Positions 14,148-15,334 of a stretch of DNA of 15,334 bases are shown one piece after another. The notes under the pieces are model-generated. The model was not told where the DNA came from and made no database searches. It saw only the letters and a program-made list of their open reading frames with translations. This DNA comes from Bacillota bacterium (GTDB taxonomy: Bacteria > Bacillota_I > Bacilli_A > RFN20 > CAG-826), in contig JAEWUY010000014.1 of assembly GCA_023396795.1 (NCBI GenBank), positions 1 through 15,334 on the forward strand, written 5' to 3'. The position numbers and the translations under genes are program-made. The first letter of the stretch is position 1; each line of letters starts with the position of its first letter.

Positions 14148-15334
14148 CTAGTGTTTTTTAACACTATCATTGTATAGTTCAGAAATGATTAACAGAAGTT
14201 CTTCCAAGTCATTGAGCCACTCGCCGACTTTTCGCAAACGTATTTTTAATATTCTTTGAATATAGGATACTTTTACACGCGCTAAATACGGAACGATTCT
14301 TTCGAATAATGCGTTTCCAATTCCATTAAAAGAAGAAAACTCGCGCGATAAAACAATGCTTATTTCATCGTTAAACTCGATAAGTTCGCTAAATGCTTTT
14401 CCAGATGATAGCAAATCGATTCTTCGCTGTTTCAAAAGAGTGTCGACTTCACGTGGAAGACGCCCATAAACATCTCTCATTCTTTGGCTAACTTTAGTTA
14501 GAGCATTAAGGTTTTTAGCAGATTCAATTTCTTGATATAACTCAATTTTGTCTTTTTTCTCGGCATAGTTGGCAGGAATATAAGCTTCGACATTAAACAA
14601 ATGGGCGGCTTTTGGTTCTTCAAGAACTTGCCCTGTCTTCTTTTCTTCGATAGCCTCGGATAACATTTTCAAATATAAATCAATGCCAACCGAATCAATA
14701 AAACCAGCTTGCTCTGGACCAAGAATGTCGCCAGCACCACGAATCATTAAATCGCGTTGAGCAATTTTATAGCCACTTCCTAATTCTGTAAAATCTTGAA
14801 TCGCCTTTAGGCGCTTGATGGCTTTTTCATTAATTTCTTTGTATTCTCGATAAAATAAATAAGCATAAGCAATTCGACTACCACGACCAACGCGTCCTTT
14901 AATTTGATAAAGTTGTGAAAGCCCAAATCGATCAGCATCCTCAATAATAATTAAGTTAGCGTTAGCAATATCGATACCATTTTCAATAATGGAAGTCGCA
15001 ACAAGAATATTTAAGTTCCCCGCGTAAAAATTCATCATGACATCTTCAATTCCGTCCCGTTCCATTTGACCATGGACAACGCCGATTTTAGCATTAGCAA
15101 TTTTTCGTTGTAATTTATTGGCGGTGTTATATATTGACGAAACTTGATTATGGACATAGAAAACTTGGCCATCGCGACCGAGTTCACGTTCAATTAATTC
15201 TTTAATAACGTCCTCACGATATTGCATAACATAAGTTTGAATCGGCATACGATTAATCGGCGCTGTATTAATTTGTGAAAGCTGACGAATTCCCAGTAAC
15301 GAAATTTGCAAGGTTCGTGGTATTGGCGTTGCAC
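14148..15334 (-). CDS. mfd: Transcription-repair coupling factor Mfd (C-terminal third, partial)
   Basis: The last 394 residues of Mfd; the gene continues past the window edge (Bacillus Mfd is about 1,180 residues). Mfd is an ATP-driven DNA translocase that removes stalled RNA polymerase and recruits UvrA to lesions. The fragment starts at helicase motif III (ATPIPRTL). It then shows motif IV (VFYVHNQV, about 57-64), motif V (ATSIIENGIDIANANLII, 112-129) and motif VI (QLYQIKGRVGRGSR, 140-153). The translocation region has TELGSGYKIAQRDLMIRGAGD. The C-terminal D7 domain follows, which in relatives masks the UvrA-binding face. The coding frame is open through to 15332 with no start needed inside the window; a TTG near 15311 is internal. 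rqcP follows 18 bp after the TAG. Confidence 0.96.
   Translation of the reverse strand, partial: ATPIPRTLQISLLGIRQLSQINTAPINRMPIQTYVMQYREDVIKELIERELGRDGQVFYVHNQVSSIYNTANKLQRKIANAKIGVVHGQMERDGIEDVMMNFYAGNLNILVATSIIENGIDIANANLIIIEDADRFGLSQLYQIKGRVGRGSRIAYAYLFYREYKEINEKAIKRLKAIQDFTELGSGYKIAQRDLMIRGAGDILGPEQAGFIDSVGIDLYLKMLSEAIEEKKTGQVLEEPKAAHLFNVEAYIPANYAEKKDKIELYQEIESAKNLNALTKVSQRMRDVYGRLPREVDTLLKQRRIDLLSSGKAFSELIEFNDEISIVLSREFSSFNGIGNALFERIVPYLARVKVSYIQRILKIRLRKVGEWLNDLEELLLIISELYNDSVKKH

Noticed and set aside
15309..15311. TTG as a start codon for a short mfd-like gene
   Set aside because: The frame continues upstream to the window edge and encodes the conserved ATPIPRT motif, so this is an internal leucine of full-length Mfd.
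236..15334. UGA read as tryptophan (Mycoplasma code)
   Set aside because: All proteins reach normal full length with TGG tryptophans, and no in-frame TGA is required in any gene.

Overview
The window is moderately AT-rich and looks like part of a Firmicutes (Bacilli-type) chromosome. Most ribosome-binding sites are AGGAGG-like, and the genes are the housekeeping set that flanks the replication origin in Bacillus. Order and content suggest a streamlined lineage, perhaps near Erysipelotrichia, RF39-type Bacilli or cell-walled relatives of Mollicutes. That placement is inference. All tryptophans are TGG. All 15 visible stop codons are TAA or TAG, with no TGA.

Layout. The first 1.3 kb is on the + strand: the last 22 codons of an unidentified gene, its terminator, and a membrane-bound diguanylate cyclase with a GGEEF motif. 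Everything else (1325-15334) is on the - strand and reads from high to low coordinates: mfd (partial), rqcP, tilS, ftsH, dusB, lysS, then rpsF-ssb-rpsR, then gdpP-rplI-dnaB-walJ-rlmH. The cyclase and rlmH converge with only 6 bp between their stop codons.

How the genes work together. mfd-rqcP-tilS covers transcription-coupled repair, rescue of stalled ribosomes and decoding of AUA codons. ftsH, dusB and lysS add membrane proteolysis, tRNA modification and tRNA charging. rpsF-ssb-rpsR is the classical S6/SSB/S18 operon. It is preceded by a -10 box and a 75-nt leader with the features expected of an S6:S18 autoregulatory element: a CCG next to a hairpin, and a helix that sequesters the Shine-Dalgarno. 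It ends in an intrinsic terminator. gdpP-rplI-dnaB-walJ-rlmH is tightly coupled, with gaps of 1, 3 and 2 bp and then an 11-bp overlap. It combines c-di-AMP hydrolysis, ribosomal protein bL9, the replicative helicase, a WalJ-type nuclease and a 23S rRNA methyltransferase.

In Bacillus subtilis the mfd..lysS block lies to one side of oriC and the rpsF..rlmH block to the other. Here they are joined head to tail on one strand, with no dnaA, rRNA or origin visible between them. The more interesting signals are regulatory: the rpsF leader, a strand-specific wobble-paired terminator after rpsR, a strong terminator placed directly before the dusB start codon, and a perfect palindrome over the presumed lysS promoter. 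I found no CRISPR array, insertion sequence, phage gene, tRNA or rRNA, and no convincing undescribed multi-gene system.
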